Shown here: in pieces, positions 28,916 to 43,356 of the stretch
Numbering within the stretch: the first letter of the stretch is position 1
Layout: every line of letters starts with the position of its first letter
Assembly: GCA_011503125.2 (NCBI GenBank)
Contig: WWBZ02000012.1
Location: forward strand, 496,001-560,000
Source: Botryosphaeria dothidea
Taxonomy: Eukaryota > Ascomycota > Dothideomycetes > Botryosphaeriales > Botryosphaeriaceae
Direction of reading: 5' to 3'
Length of the DNA stretch: 64,000 nucleotides
The notes under the pieces: generated by a model
What the model saw: the letters and a program-made list of their open reading frames with translations, nothing else
What the model was told of the DNA's origin: nothing
Database searches by the model: none
Made by a program: the position numbers and the translations under genes

Positions 28916-30852
28916 TCACTGCTTTCCATCAACGACACCGCTGAACTCCAGGAACTCAGTACCGTCTCCCACTCCGCGTGATGTTGCATCCGATCGGCGT
29001 TCCCTGAGCGCCTCGGTTGCCTTCGCCACGTCTGCTCTGATCGCCTCATCCGCATAGACGCAATGCGGAGCCCACCTGGAAGAAGTCGCCGGCGTCGATT
29101 CCTCCAGCATCTGATCCACCTGCTCAAGCGACAGACCCTTCGTCTCCGGCACCATGAAAAACGCAAACACGGCGCAGAGAGTGCACGTGCTGCCCCAGAT
29201 GAAGAACACCTTGACGCCGAGATTGCCGTATTCCTCGTCGATGATGTACGGCGTGATGAACGCAAGGAGCTACAACGCATTAGCAGCCAAGTAACGCCAC
29301 AGGACCATGAAATCAAGAGGGCATACCCAGTTCCAGAACCAGTTTGACGCAGTCGACAGCGCCACCCCCTTCGACCTGATGGGCAGCGGGAAGATCTCGC
29401 CGATGACGACCCACGCCGCGGGGCCCCAACTGGTCGCGAAGAAGAAGATGTACAAGCACACAAACGCGACCAGCACGATGTCGTTGCCGCCAGGACTAGT
29501 CACGCCGACGCCGGCGACGATGAACTCGCACATGAGCATGCCGATGGCGCCGCAGATGAGCATGGTGCGGCGGCCGAGCTTCTCGATGATCCACACGGAC
29601 AGCGGGGTCGAGGCGACGTTGACGGCGTTGGTGATGATGTTGATGACGAAGGGCGAGTCGATGCCGACCTGCTGGAAGAAGGTGGTGCCGTAGAACACTT
29701 TCCGCACAATCACCCATCAGCGCTGCAGCCCACCAGCGATACACGCGGGGCAAAAGAAGACTCACAGATGAAGTTTATCCCGGTCAGCTGCTGCCACATC
29801 TGCAGCAGCACGCCCAGCATCACGCGCCTGAAGTTCCCGCTCGGCCGCCACCCGCCCCTGAAGCAGTCCGCCCACGTCCCGCCCCTCTGCTCCAGCCGAT
29901 AGTTCGCCACCAGCTCCGCCAGCTCCGCCTGGATGTACTCGGACCCCTTCGGCTGGCCGCGCAGGACGCTCAGCGACCTCGCCGCGTCCTCGAGCCGGTC
30001 CTCCTTGACGTAGTAGCGCGGCGACTCGGGCAGCAGGAACAAGCCCGTTCCCAAAATCAGCGCCCACAGGAACTGGATCGCCATCGGGATGCGGTACGAG
30101 CTCGCGTCCATGCGGTCCGCCGTGCTATAGTTGACGCAAGCAGCCAGCAGGTACCCCAGCGTGATGGCCCACTGGTAACCCGACACGATGGCGCCGCGCA
30201 CCGCCTTCGGCGCGATCTCAGACATGTACCTGCGCCGCGCCCGTCAGCACCGGACAAGATACGAGAGGGGGGAGGTTCTCACAGGATGATCACCGCCGAC
30301 ACGAACCCCACCCCCACGCACGCGATCAGCCGCCCGCTCACCAGCAGCGCCAACCCCGTCGACGCGACCTGCATCGCGACGCCCACGCCGAACACGCCGC
30401 ACCCGAGGATCACCGTCGCCCGCCGGCCCATCCAGTCGCCCAGCACGCCCGCGCCCAGCGCGCCGCAGAAAGTGCCTGCGGACAGGATCGACGTGATCAG
30501 GCTCTTCTCCCAGGTGTGGTAGAGGTACCCTTCGAAAGCGCTCTCATCGGTAGAACCCGGGTGTCCAAACTCTTTCTTGAACCTGGACATGATCAGATGG
30601 GGCGGGGGTGGGCGAGGTGGTTGGGAGGAGAAAAGAGGATTGAGCTTACCACGACATGGCCAAGATGCCCGAGATGTAGCCCGAGTCGTAGCCGAAGAGG
30701 ATGCCGCCGAAGGCCGCGAAGGCACACAGCATGTAGGCCTTGGGCGTGACGGGGGCCTCGACGCGGGCGAGCTGCTGCTGGGCGTCGCGCGCGGCGAGGA
30801 TGTCGCGGCTCTGCGGGCGGAGGAAGGAGACGTGACGCATGGCGGCGGCCAT
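28916..30852 (-). CDS. MFS hexose transporter (RCO-3/high-affinity glucose transporter type)
   Basis: Five exons by eye: 30852-30650, 30582-30283, 30229-29766, 29697-29327, 29269-28916, giving 563 residues. N-terminal cytosolic segment, then FGGILFGYDSGYISGILAMSW, GDWMGRRATVILG, YMSEIAPKAVRGAIVSGYQW, FLLPESPRYYVKEDR, QQLTGINFI, EKLGRRTMLI, GEIFPLPIRSKGVAL, NWFWNW and VPETKGLSLEQVDQML. These are the full sugar-porter signature set, PESPR and PETKG included. The wording resembles the Neurospora RCO-3 / HGT-type glucose transporters. Faces the same way as the other sugar porter 2.2 kb away but is only distantly similar, so not a recent tandem copy. Confidence 0.94.
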
Positions 30853-31886
30853 GATGGGTATTTCGGTTAGGCCGCTGAGAAGAAAAAACGGAGATGGGTG
30901 GTTGGAGATCGTGCAGCGGCGGCGGCGAGGTCTATTTATTGTCGTGCATCCACAAGGCCCTATGAGGGGAACGGAAATGCTTGTCTACACCATCGTCCTG
31001 CGGTCTTCCTTCTTGTTGAACGCCCCCGGTTTCGTCTGATTAGAGTTTGCCGAGTTGTAGGAGGACGACCCCGCGGGAAGGAATTCGGAAGTGTATCCGT
31101 CCCGCATCGCAGGCTGGAGAGAATAGCATCGCCCCGGTGGCTTGGATCTGAGCGCAGGGCTGGTTCAAGATTAAACTTTCGAGTTGAGTGTTGCCGGTGC
31201 CGGGAGAGGCGTTGTCGGGCCGCATTCGCATTCGTAATGTCATACCTGATCGGTGGCCCATTGGCCTTTGTTTTTCTTGTTGTCTCCGATTGGTTTAAGC
31301 TCAAATAAAGGGTTGCTATTAGAACTTTGGAAAGACGGCAACTGGCCAGGTCATTCAAAATAGCAGCCGTCGGCATGTCGGGTGGAGGTAAACTTTTAGG
31401 CGTTGTAACAAACCCTGGCTCGGGGCCTTGAGAGCGGAACTATGAAAATGCGGGAGAAGAATATGAAACCGTTGTGTACTGACCGAAGTCTAACACCGGC
31501 TACACTGGGCAGCCGCATTTGGTGTAGTCGTCAAAGCGGATGGTAAGGGAACAAAGTTGGTAACAAGGAGAAGCATAAGATTAACAGTAAGAGGAAAGTG
31601 AATGGAGCCATACTTCATCCAGAAACACTTGCTATAGGCTTGTCGGCGCATCGAAGCTGTCCAGACGTCAAAGTTGACTCGCACATGTAAGGCTGCATTT
31701 CACTGAGCCGTGCATCCGTGTCCGAGTGTTGCAATGATTACCAAAAAAAAAAAAAAAGGTGTTGATTTGAAATCTTTTCTACCACTGCGTTAGCATCATC
31801 TGCCAATTTCAGCCGCTTCATACCTCAACACCCGCCTTACCCTAATCCCCCAGGAAGCCCAAATTCATCCAAACACCCGAATACAC
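30853..31886. other. Intergenic region, 1.0 kb
   Basis: Promoter side of the hexose transporter and 3' side of the P450 gene. A poly-A tract of about 15 near 31742. No gene recognised. Confidence 0.45.
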
Positions 31887-33592
31887 TCAATCTCCCGACC
31901 CCTTCTCCCTAATGTTCCTCTCAATACTCTCCTTCAACCTGCCCGCATCCCTCGGCTTAAACACAACCTTGAAGTGCCTACTCATCGTCACCAAGCTCGT
32001 CGGATCCGCGCTGCCCGTCACCGGATGAATATCGACATCCCGCGCCCAAGGGACCGGATGGCCGTGCGGATCGAGCACGACCTGATCCGTACTCTTCTCG
32101 CTGGTGGGCTCGGCACGGATCTCGAATGAGTTGATGGTGCGCAGGAAGACGAGATAGAGCTCGCGGTTGGCCAGCAGCGAGCCGGCGCACATGCGGTAGC
32201 CGACGCCGTACGTGAACAGCGGGGCGTCGGGCTGCTCGAGCCAGCGCTCGGGGCGGAAGACGAAGGGGTCGGTCCAGACGTCCGGGTCTACACGTGTTAG
32301 TTTGAGCTGTACGCAATGCCATGTCAATGGGGCCATCGCTTACCCATGTTGCACGCCCACGCGTTCAAGAAGATGGTCGTCCCCGCGGGGATCAGCTTGC
32401 CCTCGTAGTACACGTCCTTGACGGTGGCGCGCGGCAGCGCCAGGCGGAGCACGCAGAAGTACCGGAGGCACTCGCGCACCAGCGCGGCGACGTACTCGAC
32501 CTTGCCCTCGTCCTGCGGGTCGCCCAGGGGGTCCGCGTCGGCGGGATACACCTTTCTGATTTCGGCGATGGCCTTCTGTTGGATGTCCGGGCGCTGGGCG
32601 AGCAGGCCGACGCTCCACTGGACGAGGGTGGTGATGGTGTCGAGGCCGCCGGACAGCATGGTGAGCGAGATGGACGTCAGCTCCTCCTTGTTGAGCGAGG
32701 CCTCCTTGTCAAGGATGACGTTGGCCTGGATGCACGGCTTGTGGGTGCCCTCGGCCATGCGCTTGTCCAGGTCGGCGTTGAGGCGGTTGAGGTAGACGTC
32801 GCGGCGGTCGCGAACCTCCTTGCTGCGCGTCTTGGCCCACTGGTCGAAGGGGTTCAGGCGCAGCAGCGGGATGTAGTCCTGCAGGTTGCCCGTCGTGCTG
32901 CGGAAGCGCGAGATGTCTTCTTCGACCTCGGTGATCTCGGCGAACATGGGGTCGTCGCGCGAGCCCAGGCGGGTGCCCCAGTTGAGCGTGAGCGAGAGCG
33001 ACAGGCTCAATCGCTGGATCATGGGCATGGGGTCCACGCCTGCTGATCCACCAGAGCCATATTCCAGTCCCTCCTTGACGAAGTCCCGTGTCTCGCGGTC
33101 CAGGTGGTCGATGTAGGTAGCGATGCTGGGCTTGTTGAGAGCGGAAGCGGCACCTTTACGCCGACGCTTGAGGCTGTCGTTGAAAGGACTCGTTCCGATG
33201 GTGGTACCGGCTGTGTTGCTAACGACCTTGTGGAAAGTGTGGAAAACAGGTCGACTGGAGAGGGCCTGGCTGTTCTTGCCAAAGAGGTCACGGGCTGCCA
33301 CGGCGCTGTTGACCACGATGACAGGAACATTACCGAGCTGGATCTGGTAGACGGGGCCATATCTCTTGCTCCATAGGCGGTACTGCTCAGCCGCATTGAC
33401 ACGGATCTGATGGATGTTGCCGACTATCGGGAGACCGGCCGGTCCAGAGAAGCCCGGAACACGAGCGCGTAGCCGCACGAACTCGTTGTAGATGACATAG
33501 GCTAGTGCAATGAGAAACGGGGCGAAGACGGCAGTCCGAACAGGATATTCGAACGCCTGCGTTTCTATGAAGTCGATGACGTCGGCAATCAT
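31887..33592 (-). CDS. Cytochrome P450, CYP504-like (phenylacetate hydroxylase type)
   Basis: Haem monooxygenase anchored in the ER by an N-terminal helix (about residues 15-35, VFAPFLIALAYVIYNEFV). Exon 1 33592-32344 and exon 2 32287-31887 join at NM|DPDVW (intron GTAAGC...GTGTAG, 56 nt), giving 549 residues. Features: proline hinge GPAGLPIVGN, I-helix SLTMLSGGLDTITTLV (Gly where AGxDT-type members have Ala/Thr variants), ExxR as ECLR, FRPERWLE, and the haem-Cys loop FTYGVGYRMCAGSLLANREL. The haem loop and following helix closely recall CYP504 enzymes, which ring-hydroxylate phenylacetate for homogentisate catabolism. The other genes of that pathway are not nearby. A longer frame upstream (to 33871) lacks a membrane-anchor start and is not used. 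Confidence 0.9.
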
Positions 33593-36218
<2,626 letters not shown>

Positions 36219-36579
36219 ACGACGGTGCAAAGCTGTGTCTTTCAAGCCGGAGATTATGGCGATGGGATAGCGACGATGCAGTCGCTCGTTGTCGCGAAGC
36301 TGGTGATGAAACGCGACCGTGAAAGCGCGACCGTGGAGCGCCAGACGGGCTGCGAGAGTGGCGATCGGCGAGTCGGCGCGTCGGCATCTGCGCACGTGAT
36401 CTCGAATCCCTCTGCCGTCGAAAAGTTTCCAGGCCGCAACTCCAAAACACCAACACCCTTGCTTTTCGAGTCCTGGGCACAGCTGGCGTCTCAGCATTCC
36501 GTCCGATCCGCCTGAACACGCGCCAATCGCTCAATCCCCTCCCGGTGTCTTTCCCGCCCTGCAACGGCAGCGCCCGCGG
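36219..36579. promoter_or_regulatory. 361-bp bidirectional promoter region between esa1 and rex4
   Basis: The two start codons face away from each other with no other gene between. The right half is CT/C-rich (a fungal leader). No specific factor site assigned. Confidence 0.5.
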
Positions 36580-37584
36580 ATGATGGACCTCAAGGATCTG
36601 TCCAGCAACTGGAAGAAGCTGCAACAGAAGCTGAAGACCACCAACGACGCGAAAGACAAGAAGCCCGTCTTGAAGCGCAAGAGCCCCAAGGAAGATTCCT
36701 ACAAGGTTACCAAGCGGACGAATCCCAGTACAGCCAACACATCCAAAGACCTTTCCAAGAAGCACAAAATGAGCTCTCTACTCTCCACCGAGCACTCAAC
36801 AAAGGACGACAAGACCTCTTCTGCAGGTCCCCCCTCCGCGACCCTCGCCCTCTTCGCCGAGGACCACGACATCCCCGTCGCCGACGTCACCGCGGCGTAC
36901 AACCTGCCCTCGCGCTCCACGACCACCCTCCCCACCACCACCTCGAACCCGTGCGACGTCCCCAACGCCGGCCTCACCGCAAACGTCACGCCCGGCAAGT
37001 ACATCGCGCTCGACTGCGAGATGGTCGGCATCGGCCCCACGCCCGACCAGGACTCGCAGCTGGCCCGCGTCTCCATCGTCGACTTCCACGGCGCCCAGCT
37101 CTACGACTCGTACGTCCTGCCCAAGCTGCCCGTCACCGACTACCGCACCGCCGTCTCCGGCATAACACCCGCGCTTCTGCGGCAAGGGTATGCGCGCGAC
37201 TTCTCAGAGGTCCAGCGCGACGTGGCGAGCCTGCTGGCAGGGCGGATATTGGTCGGACATGCTATCAAGAACGATCTGAGCGCGCTGATGCTGTCACATC
37301 CGAAGCGGGATATTCGGGATACGTCGCGGCATCCAGCGTTCAGGAAGTTGAGCATGGGGAGGGCGCCGGCGCTGAAGAAGCTGGCGAAGGAGTTCCTTGG
37401 TGTTGAGATTCAGGGTGGGGAGCATTCCAGTGTGGAGGATGCCAGGGCGACGATGCTGCTGTTCAGGAGGGAGAAGGATGCGTTTGAGATGGAGCATGCG
37501 AAGAAGTGGGGAAGGCCGAAGGCTGAAGAGGTGAGTAGCGGTAGTCCGGCGAAGAAAAAGAAAAAGAAGAAGGGCAAGAAATGA
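36580..37584 (+). CDS. REX4: RNA exonuclease 4 (REX4 family)
   Basis: DEDDh 3'-5' exonuclease implicated in pre-rRNA processing. 334 residues, single exon, opening MMDLKDLSSNWKKLQQKLK. The exonuclease domain begins KYIALDCEMVGIGP (Asp/Glu of motif I), then LARVSIVDFHG, YRTAVSGITPALL, RILVGHAIKNDLSAL (motif II Asp), RDTSRHPAF, LKKLAKEFLGVEIQ and EHSSVEDARATMLLF (motif III His and Asp). The tail is a Lys-rich (KKKKKKKGKK) nuclear/nucleolar-type end. Two adjacent ATGs at 36580/36583 are equally good starts. Confidence 0.95.
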   Translation: MMDLKDLSSNWKKLQQKLKTTNDAKDKKPVLKRKSPKEDSYKVTKRTNPSTANTSKDLSKKHKMSSLLSTEHSTKDDKTSSAGPPSATLALFAEDHDIPVADVTAAYNLPSRSTTTLPTTTSNPCDVPNAGLTANVTPGKYIALDCEMVGIGPTPDQDSQLARVSIVDFHGAQLYDSYVLPKLPVTDYRTAVSGITPALLRQGYARDFSEVQRDVASLLAGRILVGHAIKNDLSALMLSHPKRDIRDTSRHPAFRKLSMGRAPALKKLAKEFLGVEIQGGEHSSVEDARATMLLFRREKDAFEMEHAKKWGRPKAEEVSSGSPAKKKKKKKGKK

Positions 37585-38045
37585 GCAGGGAAGTGGTTGG
37601 AAAAGGGGCATGCGCAGTTAAAGCACTTGTCCGGATGCACCAGTGCGGTCTCGCGCTGCATATACACCTCCGGATGAATCCTTCGACTCGCATGGTGAAA
37701 TTTAGGTCGCAGTACTGTGCAAATAGCCCTTGTGGTCAGCCTAAGCATGATCACCGAGGAAGCATCTTCGACGGCGTTTTGGACAAACAAAAGTTAAGAT
37801 ACCCAAGACAGTTATTCATCTTGTTTCTAAATACCTGCACACCCACTCATGCCTCACGCTCCCCGCCACTGCTGCTCACATCCGGCGCCACCGCGATGAC
37901 CGCCGCGCGAAGAATCTCATCCCCATCAAAACTCCCCGCCGCCATCGAGCTCAGACGCGAAATCCTGCCACCCCCCTCAATCACTCCCACGCTACACCTC
38001 GGCCCCTCCTTCCCACCATCCTCTTCACCCACGCTGCTCCCTGTC
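37585..38045. other. Convergent intergenic region
   Basis: Between rex4 (+) and the truncated minus-strand gene. No feature recognised. Confidence 0.4.
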
Positions 38046-38731
38046 TCAGCGCTGTTCTTCCCCTCCCTCTCCTTCTCCCTTCTCCTCCCACCCGCGCGGC
38101 CTTGCGCGCAACCGCGGATGCTCCAGGTCCGAGATGTCCAGCACTGCCAGCCTCTCTCCTTTCTCCGTCACGGGCACCCCCTCGTCGCAGCGGTCCCAGA
38201 TGCCCATGCCGAGCTCCTCGTGGGCAAGACGCTGCAGTTGGAGCTTTTCGTTGGTGCACCATTCGAGGCGCGCGTAGGAGTCGAGGTTGCGGCGTCTCTG
38301 GATGAATGCTACGAGGGGCTCGAGGACCCAGGAGAGGAGGATGATGAGGCCGCCTGCGGTGAGGATCAGGGCGAGGAAGAAGATGGAGAAGTTGGAGTGT
38401 ACAGTGGAGAGGATGCGCTGTTGGTTGCTTGAAGTCAGTATTTTTCTTCTTTTTTTTTCTTTACGGGCGTGTGGATGGGAAGAGGGGAAATGCAGGTACT
38501 AGGCTAGATATGGGCCGGACTCACTTGTCGTCTGCATAGCTCCCTCTCTCTCTTGTATCTTGGCTTATATAACTCTGCCTGCAGCTTGGGATCTGGGGGT
38601 CCATCGGCGACATCGACCGCACTTCCTTGTAGTAGGGCTAGCATGGTCGAGTGCCAATACTCAACATCCAGTTGCCATTGGTTATCTGGAAGATATGCCG
38701 ACTGCTGCCATCTGGAAGTCCGAGGAGTTGG
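38046..38731 (-). pseudogene. 5'-truncated remnant of a conserved ascomycete membrane-protein gene
   Basis: Two exon-like blocks read well on the minus strand. 38731-38525 has the string SAYLPDNQWQLDVEYWHSTM, then LALLQGSAVDVADGPPDP and KRERELCRRQ. After an intron at 38524-38418 (GTGAGT...CAACAG), 38417-38046 encodes STVHSNFSIFFLALILTAGG, LIILLSWVLEPLVAFIQRRR, LEWCTNEKLQLQRLAHEELG and DLEHPRLR. This is the C-terminal third of a multi-exon fungal membrane-protein family (about 500-600 residues, function unknown to me). Upstream the frame closes at a TGA (about 38750) and no matching exons are seen before the AT-rich relic at 39.05 kb. A short hydrophobic ORF (38838-38638) in another frame may be part of the decayed upstream exon. 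Likely a dead gene at the border of the transposon block. Confidence 0.6.
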
Positions 38732-39383
38732 CTGGATATTAGAACTTCATTGCCCATTCCGGTGGATACTCGTGACGAAAGCACGCTGGCTGCCGCAAAG
38801 ATCGACAGACAAAGTGCGGCAAAGGTGATGACGGGCAAAATATGCTGGACAGGCCGCGCTCCTCTATTCCGCCACGCACATAAACTCCGGATCAGACGCC
38901 ACTAAGGCAAGCCTGTACGAAGTGTTTGTATGCGTGGAAACGCGGACACGTAGCCATGTGATCACGTGATCAGTAGTCGCTTTGGTCTGGAAGCTATGAC
39001 AATCGTGGTAAAAGTTGCGATAACGACAGTTAAGAGGTCTCCATCACGTCGGTTAATAGAGTTATACCTAATTCTTATATCTAGTTTCTTAGAAGAGAAT
39101 AAGATTTATTAATCTAGTAGTACCTATATAACTAATCTATAACACTTAAATCTACTATATTTTATAATTTAAATTTTAACTTTAATTTTACATAAATGCT
39201 AAGACTACTCTTATAACGGTAGATTTACTTCTTTCGGTCAGAACTCGCTGTAGGCGTTAGCCGCTTAGGTAAGTACTATATTTCGCCCCCACTTACAAGC
39301 CCTGCTTTCTCCCTCGGTCGCGGCTCGTGAGGTTGGACAACTCTATCCATAACCGCCATCCTTCTTTCCCATCGTGGTGCGCC
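38732..39383. other. Boundary region with AT-rich, RIP-like relic at about 39050-39240
   Basis: Composition changes abruptly. From about 39050 to 39240 the sequence is dominated by TA-rich words such as CTATATAACTAATCTATAAC with almost no CpA or TpG. No domain readable; probably an old RIP-mutated repeat fragment. Confidence 0.5.
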
Positions 39384-41059
39384 ATGACATCAGGTGATAG
39401 CGAAGATGGTCGCAAACGGAAAGCATCACAGACACTCGAGAGTGATACCAGACCGGTATTTGATCTGAGCGGACACAGTCGCACAGCAGGTTGCCTTGTT
39501 CCCTCGAGTAACTCTATCCGCACTGGATGAAATCAGGCTGACAACTCTCTGTTTGCGGAGTCCGTGATCCCATCCAGTTCGCGCGACATCGGAACCCTGG
39601 CGTTATGGCACCCACCTCAAGCCGTCAGTCGGTCCGAATCGGTTACCATAGCCTTCAGGCTCCGTGGAATACCTAAAGCCTGGGGCGAAATAAGCGTAGA
39701 GGAATTCGTCAAGGCTGAGCTTCAGGTAGACGGTGATATGCAGGTCATCATCTGCTCACTCGCGAGTAACCCCTCGAGACCAGAAAACAAGATAGCAACG
39801 TTGGAGTTCTCCAAACTACCCACGTCCGTGTTTTCGAATTATCGTACAGGCATCGACATGCACATGAAACGAGGAAGAAATCGCCTGATATTGGATACAA
39901 ACTTCTATGGGTTCACGCCTCTTCACATAAAGCGAGATGAAGATTGTGACATGGAGTACGTGCAAGTTAAAAAGCATCGAGAAATCATCGAAAGCTGACT
40001 ATACTAGCCTGGTAGCCCTTTCGGGATTGAATGGCCATGCTTTTGGATCATTCAAGAAGCGGGGTGGGTCATACATGTGGCTCCGGGATAGCCTCCCGCA
40101 GGATGTGCCTGGCGCTCGCACATACATCTACGGCTACGATACTCGGATTTTTCAAAGTGAGTCTTTTCAGAACCTTGCGGACCTTGGCTCCAGATTCCGC
40201 GAGTCGTTGAAGAGCATTTGGCACAATCAAGTAGGCAAAAAAGCGCTACAAGTTGACGAAACTCATACTTTCTAGAAACCCACACGCCCAAGACGACTCG
40301 CATTCATCGGCCACAGTCTTGGCGGGATCATAATAAAAGAGGTTGATTACCCATCTAGAATAGCGTGTGATAGCTTCTGACGGACCAGAAGGCAATCATT
40401 CAGATGGCCAGTGGCGACTCAAAAGACAAGCAACTCATGGAGTCCATCTGCGGTATATTGTTCTTCGGCGTTCCAAATCAAGGAATGGACCTCGACCCAC
40501 TGGCCCTGATGTTGGGTAATCGTCCAAGTCAGTATCTTGTCCAAGTCTTGGGAAAGAACTCAGAAGTCCTGCTTTCACAGTCCAACACGTTTCCCCGCGT
40601 GTTCACTTCCCGAGACTGCCGGATCGTCTCATTTTATGAGACTGTGAGAAGCCCCACAGCACGAAAAGTATGTGTCCGAATATCATCTCCCTCAAGCAAG
40701 TAAAGCTGAGTATGAATCTTGATAGCATGGCGAGACCTGGAAGATGGATGGCCCGCCGGCAGTCCTCGTTGATAGAACCTCTGCAACCAGCAGCAGCCAC
40801 TGGGAAAGAAATCGAAATTCCACACGACCTGTCAATCAATCCCATTCAGACATGGTGAAATTCGAACATCCAGACGATGAAACATATCTGTGGGTGAAAG
40901 ATCTGTTGTCAGCTCAAGAGAAAAGCTCGTCCCGGTATGTATCTTTACTTTAACGTTGGACACTGCAGTAAAAATTTTTAGGCTCGGAAATTTCTGAGAA
41001 AACGCAGACAGGTCAGGAAGTGGCACAATTAATTGCGAATCCAACGCATGTAGCTAACC

Positions 41060-41986
41060 TGTTGGGAGGAACAGGGTCTGATCGAACCAAGGGTCAACAC
41101 CGAAAATTTGTTATTTATTTATTATTTTATTTATTTAGTTTTACGTCCTTTTTTCAGCCTATGACTATTAAAGACGGAGTTTCTAGAACTCGTAGCTATA
41201 GAAGGGTAATACCTCTTTTTGGTAAAGGTGGGCTATTTAGGTACAGTAAACGGTATGGCGTCTATCGCCTAAACAGGCTAGTAGCCAAAGGAAATAAAGG
41301 AGAAATAGATATAAGGAAAGTAAAAGAAAATACGGTAGGTATACGTTTATTTAGAGCTCCGCCGAGCTATTTTCTAGATACCATCTCCGTGTAGATATCT
41401 TTGTTTGTTTTAGAAAATCTAGCGTACTAGATATTCCTTTTGTCGATGTAAGAAGCTCCTTTAGGTCTAGATGGTCTCTTCTAAGTATATCCTTTATACT
41501 CCTTCTTTCGTAGGAGTATTTTGGGCATTTTAGTAAGAGATGTCTAGGTGTTTGTTTTGCTGTGTTCGTGCATGGGCACCTATCGGTTTCGGCGTGTTTA
41601 AACCTAAAGAGATAGGATCTAAAGTATCCGTGTCCTATCTTTAGTTGGTAAAAGGCGGAGGCTAATTCTCGCTCTTTTAAAGGGGCTTTTAGTTTCCGTT
41701 TAACTTGATAGCCGTATAGTTCCTTATAGGTAGAGGCTGAGGTGTTTTTAAGCTTCTTTTCCCACTCTTTATAAAGCTCTTCCTTTAGCTGCATTCCGTA
41801 GAAGGCTACGCTATTTTTCGAGCTCGATATAGGTAGTCTAGTAGCTTCTTTTGCTAGTTTATCCGCAGTTTCGAAAATTTGTTATATAGCTACTATATAA
41901 GAGGAACCGGGTCACCTACCCTCCTCCTCCTCATGCCAATCTACGATGAACTTCACTCCCTATACAAACAACCCACTTGTTCAATA
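41060..41986 (+). mobile_element. LTR insertion A (copia-type, about 156 bp) carrying a nested LINE
   Basis: Begins TGTTGGGAGG and ends TTCAATA (terminal CA changed to TA). Flanked by the 5-bp direct repeat TAACC (41055-41059 and 41987-41991). Shares the internal block CACCTACCCTCCTCCT..CATGCCA with insertions C and D, so one LTR family. Interrupted at 41115-41871 by the LINE fragment. Confidence 0.75.
41115..41871 (-). mobile_element. 5'-truncated LINE (non-LTR retrotransposon), 757 bp
   Basis: Minus-strand element ending (3') in a TAAATAAATAAAATAATAAA-type tail. Flanked by a 14-bp target duplication CGAAAATTTGTTAT (41101-41114 and 41872-41885). Encodes the end of an RNase H domain (ADKLAKEAT) and the typical LINE C-terminus (FYQLKIGHGYFRSYLFR; Cys-rich CPC...HLLLKCPKY). 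The frame 41794-41351 is intact and open up to the truncation point. Unlike the elements to the right it shows little RIP. Confidence 0.85.
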
Positions 41987-42086
41987 TAACCACAAGGCAA
42001 GATTGCGTACAGTCGCTGGCATTTGAAGAACAGGACTGGCGATGGGATCAAATCGTTACAGCTTCAAACACCTGCACGTGGCTGCT

Positions 42087-42258
42087 TGTTATGGATGATG
42101 AGAATAAGAGTTGCATTGTGAGGCAAAGTGATCGGTGGCGGCTATATAGTACCCGGACTATCTAATAATCCGGTTCCAGCCGGCCAGCAGACCCTCCTTC
42201 ATGATCACCTTGTTCTCCAGCTTACCCCTTTAGGCTTAGCGCAATGGGATCCGTAACA
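42087..42258. mobile_element. LTR insertion B (172 bp)
   Basis: Begins TGTTATGGATGATG and ends GATCCGTAACA; flanked by the perfect 5-bp repeat CTGCT (42082-42086, 42259-42263). The TGTTAT..GTAACA ends differ from A, C and D, so a different LTR family. Removing it with one repeat copy joins TCTWLL to DHPVYLRW in frame. Confidence 0.8.
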
Positions 42259-43198
42259 CTGCTCGACCATCCGGTTTACTTGCGATGGCTGACGGCATCC
42301 CGAGGATTGCTTTGGCTCAGAGGACACCCTGGCGCCGGGAAGTCCACGATGATGAAACATGTGTACAGGAATCTAAAGCTCGATAATGGGGAGCAAAATT
42401 CCAATTCGATCCTCATCTCGTACTTCATTTACGGACGAGGAAACGAGATTCAAAGGTCGAACATGGGAGTTTTGCGCTCATTGCTACAAAACACACTCCC
42501 CAAATGTCAGAAAACTTTGGAGGAGCTAGCCGAAGTGTTTGAGAACCGCAATTTGACCAGAGGAAACTGCGGAGAGAAGTGGAATTGGCTCGAAGATGAG
42601 CTGAAGAACTACCTGGAGTCGGCTCTTTTTTTTGCTAGTACTCTATAGAACGTCATCGTGCTGGTGGACGCTTTAGATGAACTTGGCGAAATCCATGCCC
42701 GTGAATTGGTGGATTATTTCGGCAAATTCTTTGAAGGTTCCGCGAGAAGCAGCAGGGGCCTGCACATCTGCTTCTCATGCCGACATTATCCAATCATCAA
42801 TTTCGACAAACCCTCTGCGCTTATCGTCAACATGGAAAGCGAAAACTCTGTCGATATCGAGAAGGTTGTGCATGAAAAGCTAAGCAACTTCAATTTTGCC
42901 ACGGAGCTGGAATCGGAAATCATCCAAAAAGCAAAGGGAATCTTTCAATGGGCAGTCATCGTATGCAAAACGATCCAAGAACATCTCACAGAAGGAAGAT
43001 CGATTAGATATGTTCTGCGCAAGATCGAGGAGCTACCAGAAAGCCTAGAAAAGCTGTACGAAGGGCTTCTGAGAGATCCTGAGCGACACACCATCCGTCT
43101 TTTCCAATGGTTATGTTTCGCAAAGACGCTAATAAGTTCCAGACAATTAAGGGATGCGCTTTCCACGGAATTTAATCAAGCATCAATGTCTTTGGATG

Positions 43199-43356
43199 TG
43201 TTGAATTGTGATTATTCGCATTACCAGATGATGAGTGGCATGAGGAGGAGGGTAGGTGACCCTGCAGCCTCTTATATAGTAGCTATCTAGCAAATTTTCG
43301 CTGTTAATCCTTGGTACAATAAGACCCTGTTTCTCCTAACAGTTCATAGTCCAACA
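43199..43356 (-). mobile_element. LTR insertion C (158 bp), inverted relative to A
   Basis: Ends TGTTGAATTG / TAGTCCAACA, flanked by the perfect 5-bp repeat GGATG (43194-43198, 43357-43361). The reverse complement aligns with insertion A over most of its length, including CGAAAATTTG, AGCTACTATATAAGAGG and GGGTCACCTACCCTCCTCCT. Removing it joins SMSLD to EHTDCFGY in frame. Confidence 0.82.

Noticed and set aside
39050..39290. Short AT-rich segment as a centromere or origin
   Set aside because: Too short; better explained as a RIP-mutated relic next to the transposon block.
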